From: Pseudomonadota bacterium
GTDB taxonomy: Bacteria; Pseudomonadota; Gammaproteobacteria; Steroidobacterales; Steroidobacteraceae
Direction of reading: 5' to 3'
Assembly (NCBI GenBank): GCA_023423935.1
Contig: JAFAEQ010000069.1
Coordinates: 1-48,754, forward strand
DNA length: 48,754 nt
Numbering within the stretch: the stretch's first letter is position 1; every line of letters starts with the position of its first letter. The position numbers and the translations under genes were made by a program. Of this stretch, positions 23,571 through 32,617 are shown one piece after another. Under the pieces are notes generated by a model that searched no databases, was not told the DNA's origin, and was given only the letters and a program-made list of their open reading frames with translations.

Positions 23571-24185
23571 ATGTTCGTGGGCATGTGGATGACGGAAGAC
23601 GTGATCACCGTAGCGCCTGATCTGGCGCTGCAGGCGGCTGCGCAGCTGATGGCGGAGAAGAAGATCCGGCGGCTGCCGGTGGTCGGGACGTTCGCGGGCG
23701 AGGAACGGATGATCGGCATTTTGTCGGCTACCGATGTCGTGCGTGCCGTGAATGCGAAGAGCGTTGCGGATGCGATGACGCCGCATCCGGTGACGATCAA
23801 GGTCGATGCGCCCATCGAGTCCGCGGCGGCCATCATGCGCGAGTGCAAGATCGGCGCGCTGCCGGTCATGCGTGGCGACGCACTCGTCGGGCTGATCACG
23901 GAATCGGATGTGTTCGATGCATTCGTCTCGCTGTTCGATCTGTCCTCGAACGGCGTGCGCATTACGTTCGATATCTCCAAGGGCGAGGACGTGCTGCCGT
24001 TCGTCACGGAACTCGCGACGCGCCATGGCGTGCGCATCACGAGCTTCGCCTCGGTCCTCAGTCATCGTCGTCCCATGTGCGTGCTGCACGTGACGGGCGA
24101 CGATGCAGAGCCTTTTCTCGAAGAGCTCTGGCGCTCGCATCATCGCGTCGAAAGCGTCGTTCGCACTGGCACGCAGAAGAACTGA
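23571..24185 (+). CDS. CBS-domain pair protein
   Basis: A 204-residue cytoplasmic protein with two CBS motifs (about 1-62 and 66-120) forming one Bateman module: MTEDVITVAPDLALQAAAQL, IRRLPVVG, then MTPHPVTIKVDAPIESAAAI and IGALPVMRGDALVGLITESD. The remaining 80 residues (about 125-200) look like an ACT-type regulatory fold (GVRITFDISKGEDVLPFVTE). Such modules bind adenine nucleotides and sense energy charge; no enzymatic domain is attached. GGAGAG at 23560-23565 supports the ATG. It lies upstream of the cbb3 operon with only repeats between, but joint regulation is inference. Confidence 0.88.
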   Translation: MFVGMWMTEDVITVAPDLALQAAAQLMAEKKIRRLPVVGTFAGEERMIGILSATDVVRAVNAKSVADAMTPHPVTIKVDAPIESAAAIMRECKIGALPVMRGDALVGLITESDVFDAFVSLFDLSSNGVRITFDISKGEDVLPFVTELATRHGVRITSFASVLSHRRPMCVLHVTGDDAEPFLEELWRSHHRVESVVRTGTQKN

Positions 24186-24235
24186 ATACAATGACGTCGC
24201 ACGTCGCGCTAGCCGTCAGAGCGAAGACTGACGTC

Positions 24236-24853
24236 GTGCCGGGGTGGGCCGGTATCCATTCCTTGAGGCCATGCCAGCGTAGGCGGGCATCCATTCCCCT
24301 CAATTGATGTCATGCCCGCGTAGGTGGGCATCCATTCTCGGGCGGAGCATTCAGATGGGCCCCGGCCTGCGCCGGGGTGACGAGAACATTGTTGAGGTCA
24401 TGCCGGCGTAGGCCGGTATCCATTCCCCTCAATTGATGTCATGCCCGCGTACGTGGGCATCCATTCCCCTCAATTGATGTCATGCCCGCGTAGGTGGGCA
24501 TCTATTCTCGGGCGGAGCATGCGGATGGGCCCCGGCCTGCGCCGGGGTGACGAGACGTTACTGATGTCATGCCCGCGTACGTGGGCATCCATCCTCGAGC
24601 GGAGCATTCAGATGGGCCCCGGCCTGCGCCGGGGTGACGTTGAGGAAGGACGTCGCTGCGCAAGCACATGTCCGCCTCCACCATTGATGTCATGTCGCGA
24701 AGATTGATGTCATACCGGCGTAGGCCGGTATCCATTCCCCTCAATCGATGTCATGCCCGCGTAGGCGGGCATCTATTCTCGGGCGAAGCATTTCAGATGG
24801 GCCCGGCCTGCGCCGGGGTGACGTTGAGGATGGAGCCCTACCTGCGCCAGGGT
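24236..24853. repeat. Composite REP/BIME-like array
   Basis: Two palindromic units alternate in tandem: about nine copies of CATGCCCGCGTAGGTGGGCAT (or the CATACCGGCGTAGGCCGGTAT variant), each followed by CCATTC, and four or five copies of GGGCCCCGGCCTGCGCCGGGG followed by TGAC. The spacer CCCTCAATTGATGT recurs between units. No constant-length unique spacers exist, so this is not a CRISPR. It fills the space between the CBS gene and ccoN; 24854-25079 carries the ccoN leader with nothing else recognised. Confidence 0.85.
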
Positions 24854-25079
24854 GACGGCACCTGTCGTCAGGTGCGCGAGCGGGCACGCACGCTCGGGGA
24901 ATGTCTTAGATGCGAGCACCGGTGCCGCCGGCCGTGTGACGCAGCCCTCACCCTCTCCGTGGTACCGCGCAGTCGTTCTCGGGGTCCCCGTAATTTCGTG
25001 CGGCGCCGCGACCTGTACTGTTCGCCCCGACGCTGGGCGGCATCTCTGCCGTCGTTCGAACAAGACAAGGTTCTCATCG

Positions 25080-26507
25080 ATGAGCGAGCTCGTTTCCACT
25101 CAGGCCACGTACAACGATCGCGTGGTTCGTCAGTTTGCGATCATGACTGTGGTCTGGGGCATCGTGGGCATGGCGGTCGGCGTGTTCATTGCCGCCCAGC
25201 TGTTGTGGCCGGCGCTCAACTTCGACCTCCCGTATCTCACCTACAGCCGCCTGCGACCGCTGCATACGAACGCGGTGATCTTCGCGTTCGGCGGCTCGGC
25301 GCTGTTCGCAACCTCGTACTACATCGTGCAGCGAACCTGCCACGCGCGACTGTTCAGCGATCGTCTCGCTGCATTCACATTCTGGGGCTGGCAGGCCGTC
25401 ATCGTCGCCGCTGCGATCACGCTGCCGCTCGGCATCACGCAGAGCAAGGAATACGCCGAGCTCGAATGGCCGATCGATCTGCTGATTGCAGTGGTGTGGG
25501 TGGCGTACGGCGTCGTGTTCTTCGGCACGATCGTGAAGCGCAAGGTGAAGCACATCTATGTGGCGAACTGGTTCTTCGCCGCCTACATCATCACGATCGC
25601 AGTGCTGCACATCGTGAACAACATCGCGATTCCCGTATCGCCCACCAAGTCTTACATCGTCTACGCAGGCGTCGTCGATGCGATGGTGCAGTGGTGGTAC
25701 GGCCATAATGCAGTGGGCTTCTTCCTCACGGCCGGCTTCCTCGGAATGATGTACTACGTCGTGCCGAAGCAGGTCGGCAAGCCCGTGTACTCGTATCGCC
25801 TGTCGATCGTGCACTTCTGGGCGCTGATCTCGATCTACATGTGGGCAGGTCCGCATCACCTGCACTACACCACGCTGCCGGACTGGGCACAGTCGCTCGG
25901 CATGGTGTTCTCGCTGATTCTGCTCGCGCCGTCGTGGGGCGGCATGATCAACGGACTCATGACTATGTCGGGCGAGTGGCATCGGCTGCGCACCGATCCG
26001 ATCATGAAGTTCCTGGTCGTCTCGTTGTCCTTCTACGGCATGTCGACCTTCGAAGGTCCGATGATGTCGATCAAGACCGTGAATGCGCTCTCGCACTACA
26101 CGGACTGGACCATCGGCCACGTGCACTCCGGCGCGCTCGGCTGGGTCGCCTTCATCACCATCGCTTCGATGTACCAGATGATTCCGAAGCTGTTCGGCAA
26201 GCCGCAGATGTACAGCGTGAAGCTCATGGATGCGCACTTCTGGATCGCCACGATCGGCATCGTGCTCTACGTCACCTCGATGTGGATTGCAGGCGTGATG
26301 CAGGGCCTCATGTGGCGCGCCGTGAATCCGGACGGAACCCTCACCTACACCTTCGTCGAGTCGCTGAAGGCTACATATCCGTACTACGCGATCCGTCTGG
26401 CCGGCGGCCTGATGTTCCTCACCGGCATGCTGATCATGGCAGTCAACGTGTGGAAGACCGTGCGCGAAGCCAAGCCGGCGGAAGTAGCGGTGTTGCAACC
26501 GGCGTAG
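25080..26507 (+). CDS. ccoN: cbb3-type cytochrome c oxidase subunit I
   Basis: A 475-residue catalytic subunit of the high-affinity proton-pumping oxidase in the inner membrane, with about 12 TM helices. Heme and copper ligand motifs are visible: GHNAVGFFLTAGFLGMMYY (His and Tyr of the active-site helix), WAGPHHLHY (the two Cu His), and DWTIGHVHSGALGW (the heme His pair). The start at 25080 gives MSELVSTQATYNDRVVRQF, has AAGG about 9 nt upstream and fits family length; the frame opens much earlier but that part is repeat-like. It leads the operon ccoN-O-Q-P, but ccoO follows only after a 185-bp low-complexity gap. Confidence 0.97.
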   Translation: MSELVSTQATYNDRVVRQFAIMTVVWGIVGMAVGVFIAAQLLWPALNFDLPYLTYSRLRPLHTNAVIFAFGGSALFATSYYIVQRTCHARLFSDRLAAFTFWGWQAVIVAAAITLPLGITQSKEYAELEWPIDLLIAVVWVAYGVVFFGTIVKRKVKHIYVANWFFAAYIITIAVLHIVNNIAIPVSPTKSYIVYAGVVDAMVQWWYGHNAVGFFLTAGFLGMMYYVVPKQVGKPVYSYRLSIVHFWALISIYMWAGPHHLHYTTLPDWAQSLGMVFSLILLAPSWGGMINGLMTMSGEWHRLRTDPIMKFLVVSLSFYGMSTFEGPMMSIKTVNALSHYTDWTIGHVHSGALGWVAFITIASMYQMIPKLFGKPQMYSVKLMDAHFWIATIGIVLYVTSMWIAGVMQGLMWRAVNPDGTLTYTFVESLKATYPYYAIRLAGGLMFLTGMLIMAVNVWKTVREAKPAEVAVLQPA

Positions 26508-26517
26508 CGCACAGACT

Positions 26518-26690
26518 CGCAGTGATAACGGTGATGAAGGTGATGATAGTGATACCGGCAAGAGAATCCGTCTGACCATCACCACCATCACCACCATCAC
26601 TTCTTTCGCATCACTCATCACCCATCACTGTCATCACTGCTCTGGCCATCACCTCCATCACTGTTCTTCAATCACTCATCACTCACAGCC
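26518..26690. repeat. GTGATG / CATCAC inverted low-complexity repeats in the cco operon
   Basis: GTGATAACGGTGATGAAGGT-like units just after ccoN are complementary to ATCACCACCATCAC and CATCACTCATCACC units that run up to the ccoO start. In the transcript these could fold into long imperfect stems. No Shine-Dalgarno sequence is visible before the ccoO ATG, since the repeat occupies that place. Confidence 0.8.
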
Positions 26691-26692
26691 AA

Positions 26693-27343
26693 ATGTCCCA
26701 CGCCACAATCGAACGCAAAGTCGGCCTGATGGGCGCACTGATCGCAGTCGTCATCAGCGTCGGCGGTCTGGTCGAGATCGTGCCGCTGTATGCGCAGCGC
26801 TCTGTCGTCGAGCCGTCTCCCGGCGTTAAGCCGTACTCCGCACTCGCACTGGAAGGCCGCGACGTCTATGTGCGCGAGGGTTGCTACAACTGTCACTCGC
26901 AGATGGTGCGTCCGCTGGCGGCGGAGACAGAGCGTTACGGTCACTACTCTGTCGCGGGTGAGGCCGTGTACGACCATCCGTTCCAGTTCGGTTCGAAGCG
27001 CACAGGTCCTGATCTGGCGCGCGTGGGCGGTCGCTATACGGACGAATGGCAGCGCGTGCATTTGATCAATCCGCGCGACGTCGTACCCGAATCCAACATG
27101 CCCGGCTTTCCCTGGCTGGCCGAGCGCAAGCTCGATCCGCAGCTCACGCAGACCAAGATGCGCTCGTTGCGCACGATCGGCGTGCCGTACTCCGATGAGG
27201 AGATCGACGCCGCACCGCAAGCCGTCGAGGGTCGCACCGAGATGGAAGCGCTGATCGCCTATCTGCAGGGACTCAAATTCAACGATCCCGCAGCGACGAC
27301 TACCACTGCGGCAGCTTCCACTGCGGAGAAGGGGCAGCCATGA
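26693..27343 (+). CDS. ccoO: cbb3-type cytochrome c oxidase subunit II
   Basis: A 216-residue membrane-anchored monoheme cytochrome c that passes electrons from CcoP to CcoN. One TM helix lies near residues 11-33; the heme motif is CYNCH (Cys64, Cys67, His68) in REGCYNCHSQMVRP; the axial Met is probably in PESNMPGFPWL. An Ala/Thr-rich tail closes the protein. Its stop overlaps the ccoQ start by ATGA. No ribosome-binding site is visible upstream, where a CATCAC repeat abuts the start codon. Confidence 0.96.
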   Translation: MSHATIERKVGLMGALIAVVISVGGLVEIVPLYAQRSVVEPSPGVKPYSALALEGRDVYVREGCYNCHSQMVRPLAAETERYGHYSVAGEAVYDHPFQFGSKRTGPDLARVGGRYTDEWQRVHLINPRDVVPESNMPGFPWLAERKLDPQLTQTKMRSLRTIGVPYSDEEIDAAPQAVEGRTEMEALIAYLQGLKFNDPAATTTTAAASTAEKGQP

Positions 27344-27498
27344 CTCTCGGATTGTTTCGCGGACTGCTGACGGCAGTTCTGTTCCTCGCGTTCATCGGCC
27401 TGTGGATCTGGGCCTGGAGCAAGCGGCGCGAACCCGACTTCAAGGACGCGGCCATGTTGCCGCTCGTCGATGACGCCGTACGGAGCGACCAGACATGA
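27340..27498 (+). CDS. ccoQ: cbb3-type oxidase small subunit CcoQ
   Basis: A 52-residue protein, start ATG 27340 overlapping the ccoO stop and end TGA 27498 overlapping the ccoP start. It has one TM helix (about residues 8-25, LLTAVLFLAFIGLWIWAW) followed by SKRREPDFKDAAMLPLVDD, the usual CcoQ pattern of a single helix plus a short acidic tail with F-x-x-A-A. It stabilises the CcoN-O-P complex in characterised systems. Confidence 0.92.
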   Translation: MTLGLFRGLLTAVLFLAFIGLWIWAWSKRREPDFKDAAMLPLVDDAVRSDQT

Positions 27499-28490
27499 GC
27501 GATCGCGTCAGCCTGTTCATTGCCGTTTTCACGATCATCAATGTGCTCGCTTGCCTGTGGTTGCTGTGGTGGACGGCCCGCACTCGCGCGCCGGCGAATC
27601 ACTCATCGGAGTCGCATGCGCCCGCGCAAACGAGTGCCGCGAACGGACCGGAACGTACCGGTCACGTCTGGGACGGTGATCTGGAGGAGTACAACAATCC
27701 GCTGCCGCGTTGGTGGCTCGGACTGTTCATCATCACCGTGATCTTCGGTGCGGGATACCTGTACTTCTTCCCCGGTCTCGGCAACTACAGCGGCGCCCGG
27801 AACTGGAGCTCGGCCTCTCAGTACGAAGCGCAGGTGAGCAAGCAGCGTGCCCTGCTCGAACAGCAGCTGGCCACGTTGCATGACGCATCGCTCGCAGAGA
27901 TCGCGGCCGATCCTCGCGCGATGTCCACGGCGAAAAATATCTTTGGCGCGAACTGCTCGACCTGCCACGGCTCGGATGCGCGCGGTGCGAAGGGCTTTCC
28001 GAATCTGACCGACAACGAATGGCTGTGGGGCCCGCCGCATGAAAGCGTGCATGAATCGATCGCGAACGGCCGTCATGCCGTCATGCCGGCGCTCGGCGCC
28101 GTGCTCGGCCAGCAAGGTGTCAACGAAGTCGCCTCGTATGTCGTGAGTCTGAACGGCGTCAAAGCCCCCGCCGACTGGGTCACCGCCGGCAAAGAGCGTT
28201 TCACGATGGTGTGCGCGGGATGTCACGGCATCGATGCGAAGGGCAACGCCATGCTCGGCGCGCCGGATCTCACCGATGACGTCTGGCTGTTCGGCGGCGA
28301 CTTCGAGACCGTGCGCGAATCGATCGCCAACGGTCGCGAAAGCATCATGCCTGCGCATGCACCGATGCTCGGCGAGACGCAAGTGAAGTTGCTCGCCGCC
28401 TACGTTCTCAATCTGTCCGGCAACGCAGAATCCCTTCAGGCGCGCGAGCAGAGCGGCGCGAGCGGTGGCGGCGATGGCGCAGCACCCTGA
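27495..28490 (+). CDS. ccoP: cbb3-type cytochrome c oxidase subunit III, diheme
   Basis: A 331-residue entry point for electrons from soluble cytochromes. Two TM helices (about 5-27 and 73-92) flank a conserved HVWDGDLEEYNNPLPRWWLG segment; two periplasmic heme domains follow with CSTCH (154-158) and CAGCH (240-244) and candidate axial Met in HAVMPALG and ESIMPAHAP. The ATG overlaps the ccoQ stop by 4 nt. The next small gene starts inside its 3' end (ATG 28474). Confidence 0.96.
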   Translation: MSDRVSLFIAVFTIINVLACLWLLWWTARTRAPANHSSESHAPAQTSAANGPERTGHVWDGDLEEYNNPLPRWWLGLFIITVIFGAGYLYFFPGLGNYSGARNWSSASQYEAQVSKQRALLEQQLATLHDASLAEIAADPRAMSTAKNIFGANCSTCHGSDARGAKGFPNLTDNEWLWGPPHESVHESIANGRHAVMPALGAVLGQQGVNEVASYVVSLNGVKAPADWVTAGKERFTMVCAGCHGIDAKGNAMLGAPDLTDDVWLFGGDFETVRESIANGRESIMPAHAPMLGETQVKLLAAYVLNLSGNAESLQAREQSGASGGGDGAAP

Positions 28491-28764
28491 AGGCTCGATC
28501 GAGCATTCGCATCGCGGCCCGCTTACGGGCCGCGATGTGGCGCTGGTTCTCTGGGCATCGTTCCTCACCGCAAGCGGAGGCACGATGCTCTTTTTCGCAT
28601 TCTTCGATCCGACGCTGCTGAGTTATGACGACGAGCCGCCGCACTGGCTGGCAGATCGCATGACCGGCTATGCATGCGGATTCTTTTTCTTTTGGGCTCT
28701 GTGCAGCGTCGCCGCGTTTCTCACGGCGTTCATGATCGATACGCGCACCGGCCCGCGGGATTGA
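28474..28764 (+). CDS. Small two-TM membrane protein in the cbb3 operon, unknown
   Basis: A 96-residue protein (99 from the alternative GTG at 28465) that overlaps the end of ccoP and ends 2 nt before ccoG, so it is firmly part of the operon. It has a hydrophilic N-terminus (HPEGSIEHSHRGPLTGRDVA), TM1 about residues 25-44, a 20-residue loop FDPTLLSYDDEPPHWLADRM and TM2 about 66-88, then a short tail. I do not recognise the family. CcoH/FixH, usually needed for assembly, has one TM and a periplasmic domain and is not encoded anywhere in this operon. A role in assembly is inferred from position only. Confidence 0.85.
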   Translation: MAQHPEGSIEHSHRGPLTGRDVALVLWASFLTASGGTMLFFAFFDPTLLSYDDEPPHWLADRMTGYACGFFFFWALCSVAAFLTAFMIDTRTGPRD

Positions 28765-28766
28765 TC

Positions 28767-30146
28767 ATGGCGGTGGATGAGACTGAAGTTCGGTTGTACG
28801 CGGCACAGAAGAAGATTCACGCACGCGAAGTTTCTGGTCGGTTCAATCGGCTGCGCGTCATTGCCATGTGCGCGCTGCTGGGCATCTTCTACGGACTGCC
28901 CTGGCTGCAATGGAACGGCCATCAGGCGGTGCTGTTCGATCTGCCGCAGCGCAAGTTCCATATCTTCGCGCTGACCTTCTTTCCGCAGGATTTCTATCTG
29001 CTCACCTGGCTGCTCGTGATCGCAGCGCTGTCGCTGTTCTTCTTCACCGCGCTCGCAGGCCGCCTCTGGTGCGGATATGCGTGCCCGCAGACCGTGTGGA
29101 CCGAGATCTTCGTGTGGATGGAGCGCTGGACCGAAGGCAATCGCTGGCAGCGCATCAAGCTCGACATGGCACCGTGGTCGCTCGCCAAGCTCGGACGCAA
29201 ATCGGCGAAGCAAGTGCTGTGGGTCAGTTTTGCACTGTTCACAGGTGTGACCTTCGTCGGCTTCTTTACACCGATCCGCGAGCTGTTCCCGAACGCGTTC
29301 CAGGGTTCGCTCGGCGGCTGGGAAATCTTCTGGGTGCTGTTCTACGGCTTCGCTACCTATGGCAATGCCGGCTACATGCGCGAGCAGGTCTGCAAGTACA
29401 TGTGCCCGTACGCGCGCTTCCAGGGTGCGATGTTCGATCGCAACACGCTGGTGATTTCCTATGACGCCGCACGCGGCGAGCCGCGCGGCTCGCGCAAACG
29501 TGGCAGCGATGCGCGCTCGCAAGGCTTGGGCGATTGCGTCGACTGCACACTGTGCGTTCAGGTCTGCCCGACCGGCATCGACATTCGCAAAGGCTTGCAG
29601 ATGGATTGCATTGCCTGCGCCGCCTGCATCGATGCCTGCGACGATGTGATGGATCGCATGAAGGCCCCGCGCGGCCTCATTCGCTATGCCACCGACAACT
29701 CGATGAAGGGCATACGCACGCGGATCGTGCGTCCACGCACGGTGATCTACGGCACCCTGTTGCTGGCGCTCATCGCGGGATTCGCCTTCGCCGTGGGCAA
29801 TCGACGCCTGATCGAAGTCGATGTGCTGCGCGATCGCAACGCGCTGTATCGCCAGATCGACGCCTCGACGATCGAGAACGTCTACACGCTGCGGCTCATC
29901 AACAAGGATGAATCCGCTCACACGGTCAAGATCGAGGTGAACGGCTTGCCGAACGCGAGCGTCGACATGGACGACAGCGCCCCGACGCTGCGTGCGGGTG
30001 AGGTGCTGTCGTTGCCGCTGCGCATCCGAACCCCGGCCGGCTCGGTCAGCGGCGGTCGCGATATCGAGATCGCCGTGAGCTCCCGGGACTCGAACAAGAT
30101 CGAAACGCGAACCAAGGCCCGCTTCATCGCACCGGCGGCGCAATGA
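28767..30146 (+). CDS. ccoG: Cytochrome c oxidase accessory protein CcoG (FixG)
   Basis: A 459-residue membrane protein with several TM helices, two 4Fe-4S-type cysteine clusters and a C-terminal Ig-like domain. Motifs seen: WCGYACPQTVWTEIFVW near residues 93-109, CKYMCPYARFQGAMFDRNTL, CVDCTLCVQVCPTGIDIRKG and CIACAACIDACDDVM. It is thought to take part in copper delivery and maturation of CcoN (for example Cu(II) reduction). ATG 28767 is 2 nt after the stop of the small gene; the stop overlaps ccoI by ATGA. Confidence 0.95.
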   Translation: MAVDETEVRLYAAQKKIHAREVSGRFNRLRVIAMCALLGIFYGLPWLQWNGHQAVLFDLPQRKFHIFALTFFPQDFYLLTWLLVIAALSLFFFTALAGRLWCGYACPQTVWTEIFVWMERWTEGNRWQRIKLDMAPWSLAKLGRKSAKQVLWVSFALFTGVTFVGFFTPIRELFPNAFQGSLGGWEIFWVLFYGFATYGNAGYMREQVCKYMCPYARFQGAMFDRNTLVISYDAARGEPRGSRKRGSDARSQGLGDCVDCTLCVQVCPTGIDIRKGLQMDCIACAACIDACDDVMDRMKAPRGLIRYATDNSMKGIRTRIVRPRTVIYGTLLLALIAGFAFAVGNRRLIEVDVLRDRNALYRQIDASTIENVYTLRLINKDESAHTVKIEVNGLPNASVDMDDSAPTLRAGEVLSLPLRIRTPAGSVSGGRDIEIAVSSRDSNKIETRTKARFIAPAAQ

Positions 30147-32617
30147 CGAACGCCTGCTTCCACTGCGGTGAGCCTCTCGGCAGATCGACGCTTCTTGCTC
30201 GCATCGGCGATCGCGAAGAACCCGTCTGCTGCGCCGGCTGCCGCGCGGTGGCGGAGCTGATCTCAGGCGCAGGCCTCGATCGATACTACGAAGTTCGCAC
30301 CGAGGCGCCGGCACGCCCGGATGCGCAATCACTGGCTGACGACACCTGGTCCGCCTATTCGCGACCCGAGATCGCTGCATCGATCGTCCATCGTTCGGGC
30401 GATATCGACTCCGCCACGCTTGGCATCGAAGGCCTGCGATGCGCGGCGTGTGCGTGGCTCATCGACAAGATGCTGAAGCAGCTCGACGGCGTGATCGATG
30501 CGTACACCAACGCTGCGACAGGCCGGGTGCATGTCCGCTGGACGCACTCGCAGCTCGATCTGTCGGATGTCATGCGCACGATCGCGCGCGCGGGCTACAA
30601 ACCCTTTCCGCCCGGCGATGCCAGCCTCATCGAGGAACAGCAGCGCGAACGCCGCGCCGGCTTGCGGCATCTCGCGATCTCCGGCTTCGGCATGATGCAG
30701 GTGATGATGTTTGCGATTGCGGTCTACAGCGCCGAGATCAAAGGCGAAGTCATCGAGCCGCAGCTCCTGGAGTTCTTCCGCCTGATCAGCATGATGGTGG
30801 CAGTGCCGGTCATGTTTTATGCGGGCCTGCCCATCTTCGCGAGCGCATGGCGCAGTCTCTCGCAACGCACGATCGGGATGGATGTACCCGTGGCCCTGGC
30901 GCTCACGCTCGCATTCTGCGCCAGCGTGTGGAACTCCTTCGCCGACAACGGCGGCGAGGTGTACTTCGATTCGGTGACCATGTTCATCTTCTTCGTCACG
31001 CTCGGCCGGTATGTGCAGATGTCGGTGCGACATCGCACGACCAGCATGACCGACGCGCTCGCACGACAGATGCCGGCGCTGGCGCATCGTCTGGACGATG
31101 GCGCCATCATCGACGTTCCTGTCACGGCGCTCGCCGTGGGCGATATCGTGCAAGTGCGGCGCGGTGAGGTTCTGCCGGCCGACGGCGAACTGCTCGATGC
31201 CAGCGCATCCATCGACGAGTCGCTGCTGACCGGTGAATCGACGCCAGTGCATCGACGACAGGGCGATGCGGTCAGCGGCGGAAGTCTGAATGCCGGCGAC
31301 CCGATCCGTGTGCGCGTTCGCGCCGTCGCCGAGGCGTCGGTGCTGGCGCATATCGTCGGCCTGCTCGAGAAAGCGCAATCGCAACGGCCACGGATTGCAG
31401 CAGTGGCCGATGCAGCCTCCGTGCACTTTCTCACCGCCGTGCTGATCTGCGCGACGTTCACCGCGCTCGCCTGGGCGTGGCTCGATCCCTCACGCGCTTT
31501 TCCCGCAACGCTTGCGGTCCTGGTCGTCGCGTGCCCGTGCGCCTTCGCGATTGCGATGCCCGCCGCCGTGTCAGCCGCCGTCGCCGCACTCGCTCGCAGC
31601 GGCGTGCTCGTGACGAACAGCGATGCGCTCGAGAAACTCGCCCGGGTAGATCAGGCCGTGTTCGACAAGACCGGAACGCTCACGCGCGGTGAGCTGCGCA
31701 TTGCCCGCAGCGCCTATGCGGGCGGCATCGATGAGTCGCTGTGCCGATCGATCGCTGCCTCGCTCGAAGCGGCCTCCGAGCATCCCATCGCACACGCGTT
31801 CGCCGAGCTCGGTGCGGTGCGCAGCGTCCGCGAGCTTCACGTCGTGCCAGGCGCAGGAATCGAAGGCGTCATCGATTCGAAGCGCTATCGCATCGGAACG
31901 CCCGACTTCGTGGCGCGGATCAACGGCGGCTCCAGCGTGCCTCTGTTCGAGAGCACTGATGGCACGCTGATCCTGCTGGCCGATGAAGCGCGAACCCTCG
32001 CTCAGTTCGAGCTGCTCGACGTGGTGCGCGACGGTACGAGCGCTGCCGTCGTTGCGCTCGGGACACTCGCGGTCTCGAGCGCGATTCTGAGCGGTGATCG
32101 CGCCAGCGCAGTCGATGCGGTGGGCGAGTCGTGCGGCATCGCCATGCGATTCGCGGGACGTACCCCACAGAGCAAGCTCGAGCACATCCAGTCTCTGCAG
32201 CAGCAGGGTCATCGCGTGTTGATGGTCGGCGACGGCATCAACGATGCGCCGGTGCTTGCGGCGGCTGATGTGTCGCTGGCCATGGGACGCGGCACGGCGC
32301 TGGCGCATGCAAGCGCGGACATGATCCTCACACGCGAGGATCTCACCGCCGTACCGCAGGCGATCGACATCGCCCGGCGGATGCGCAGGATCGTTCGGCA
32401 GAATCTGTTCTGGTCCGCTGCGTACAACTTCGGGTCGCTGCCGCTCGCTGCACTGGGCTTCATCCCGCCCTGGGCCGCGGCGCTGGGCATGTCGCTGAGC
32501 TCGGTGTTCGTCGTATTGAACGCAACGCGTCTGCTGCCTCGCCGGCAGTACGAGCGGAACCGTCCGCAAGCGCAGCGCGCCGTTGTCACTGGAATTCCTG
32601 CGAGGGCTGCTTCATGA
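30143..32617 (+). CDS. ccoI: Copper-exporting P-type ATPase for cbb3 assembly
   Basis: An 824-residue P1B-type ATPase of the CcoI/FixI class that moves copper toward oxidase maturation. The N-terminal zinc-finger-like Cys motifs (CFHCGEPL and CCAGCRAV) precede an HMA domain with GLRCAACAWLIDK. The core has the TM ligand CPC in VACPCAFAIAMPA, the phosphorylated Asp in FDKTGTLTRGE, HP in SEHPIAHAF and the hinge MVGDGINDAPVLAAADVSLA. ATGA overlaps couple it to ccoG and ccoS. Confidence 0.96.
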   Translation: MTNACFHCGEPLGRSTLLARIGDREEPVCCAGCRAVAELISGAGLDRYYEVRTEAPARPDAQSLADDTWSAYSRPEIAASIVHRSGDIDSATLGIEGLRCAACAWLIDKMLKQLDGVIDAYTNAATGRVHVRWTHSQLDLSDVMRTIARAGYKPFPPGDASLIEEQQRERRAGLRHLAISGFGMMQVMMFAIAVYSAEIKGEVIEPQLLEFFRLISMMVAVPVMFYAGLPIFASAWRSLSQRTIGMDVPVALALTLAFCASVWNSFADNGGEVYFDSVTMFIFFVTLGRYVQMSVRHRTTSMTDALARQMPALAHRLDDGAIIDVPVTALAVGDIVQVRRGEVLPADGELLDASASIDESLLTGESTPVHRRQGDAVSGGSLNAGDPIRVRVRAVAEASVLAHIVGLLEKAQSQRPRIAAVADAASVHFLTAVLICATFTALAWAWLDPSRAFPATLAVLVVACPCAFAIAMPAAVSAAVAALARSGVLVTNSDALEKLARVDQAVFDKTGTLTRGELRIARSAYAGGIDESLCRSIAASLEAASEHPIAHAFAELGAVRSVRELHVVPGAGIEGVIDSKRYRIGTPDFVARINGGSSVPLFESTDGTLILLADEARTLAQFELLDVVRDGTSAAVVALGTLAVSSAILSGDRASAVDAVGESCGIAMRFAGRTPQSKLEHIQSLQQQGHRVLMVGDGINDAPVLAAADVSLAMGRGTALAHASADMILTREDLTAVPQAIDIARRMRRIVRQNLFWSAAYNFGSLPLAALGFIPPWAAALGMSLSSVFVVLNATRLLPRRQYERNRPQAQRAVVTGIPARAAS

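Noticed and set aside
24236..24853. CRISPR-like look of the tandem repeats
   Set aside because: The units are palindromic REPs of two kinds, spacers are themselves repeated, and no cas gene is near.
25074..26621. A 515-codon minus-strand frame
   Set aside because: It is antisense to ccoN and runs into the repeat gap; His/Arg/Glu-rich translation typical of shadow frames.
28668..30380. A 570-codon minus-strand frame
   Set aside because: It is antisense to ccoG and the start of ccoI, both unmistakable.
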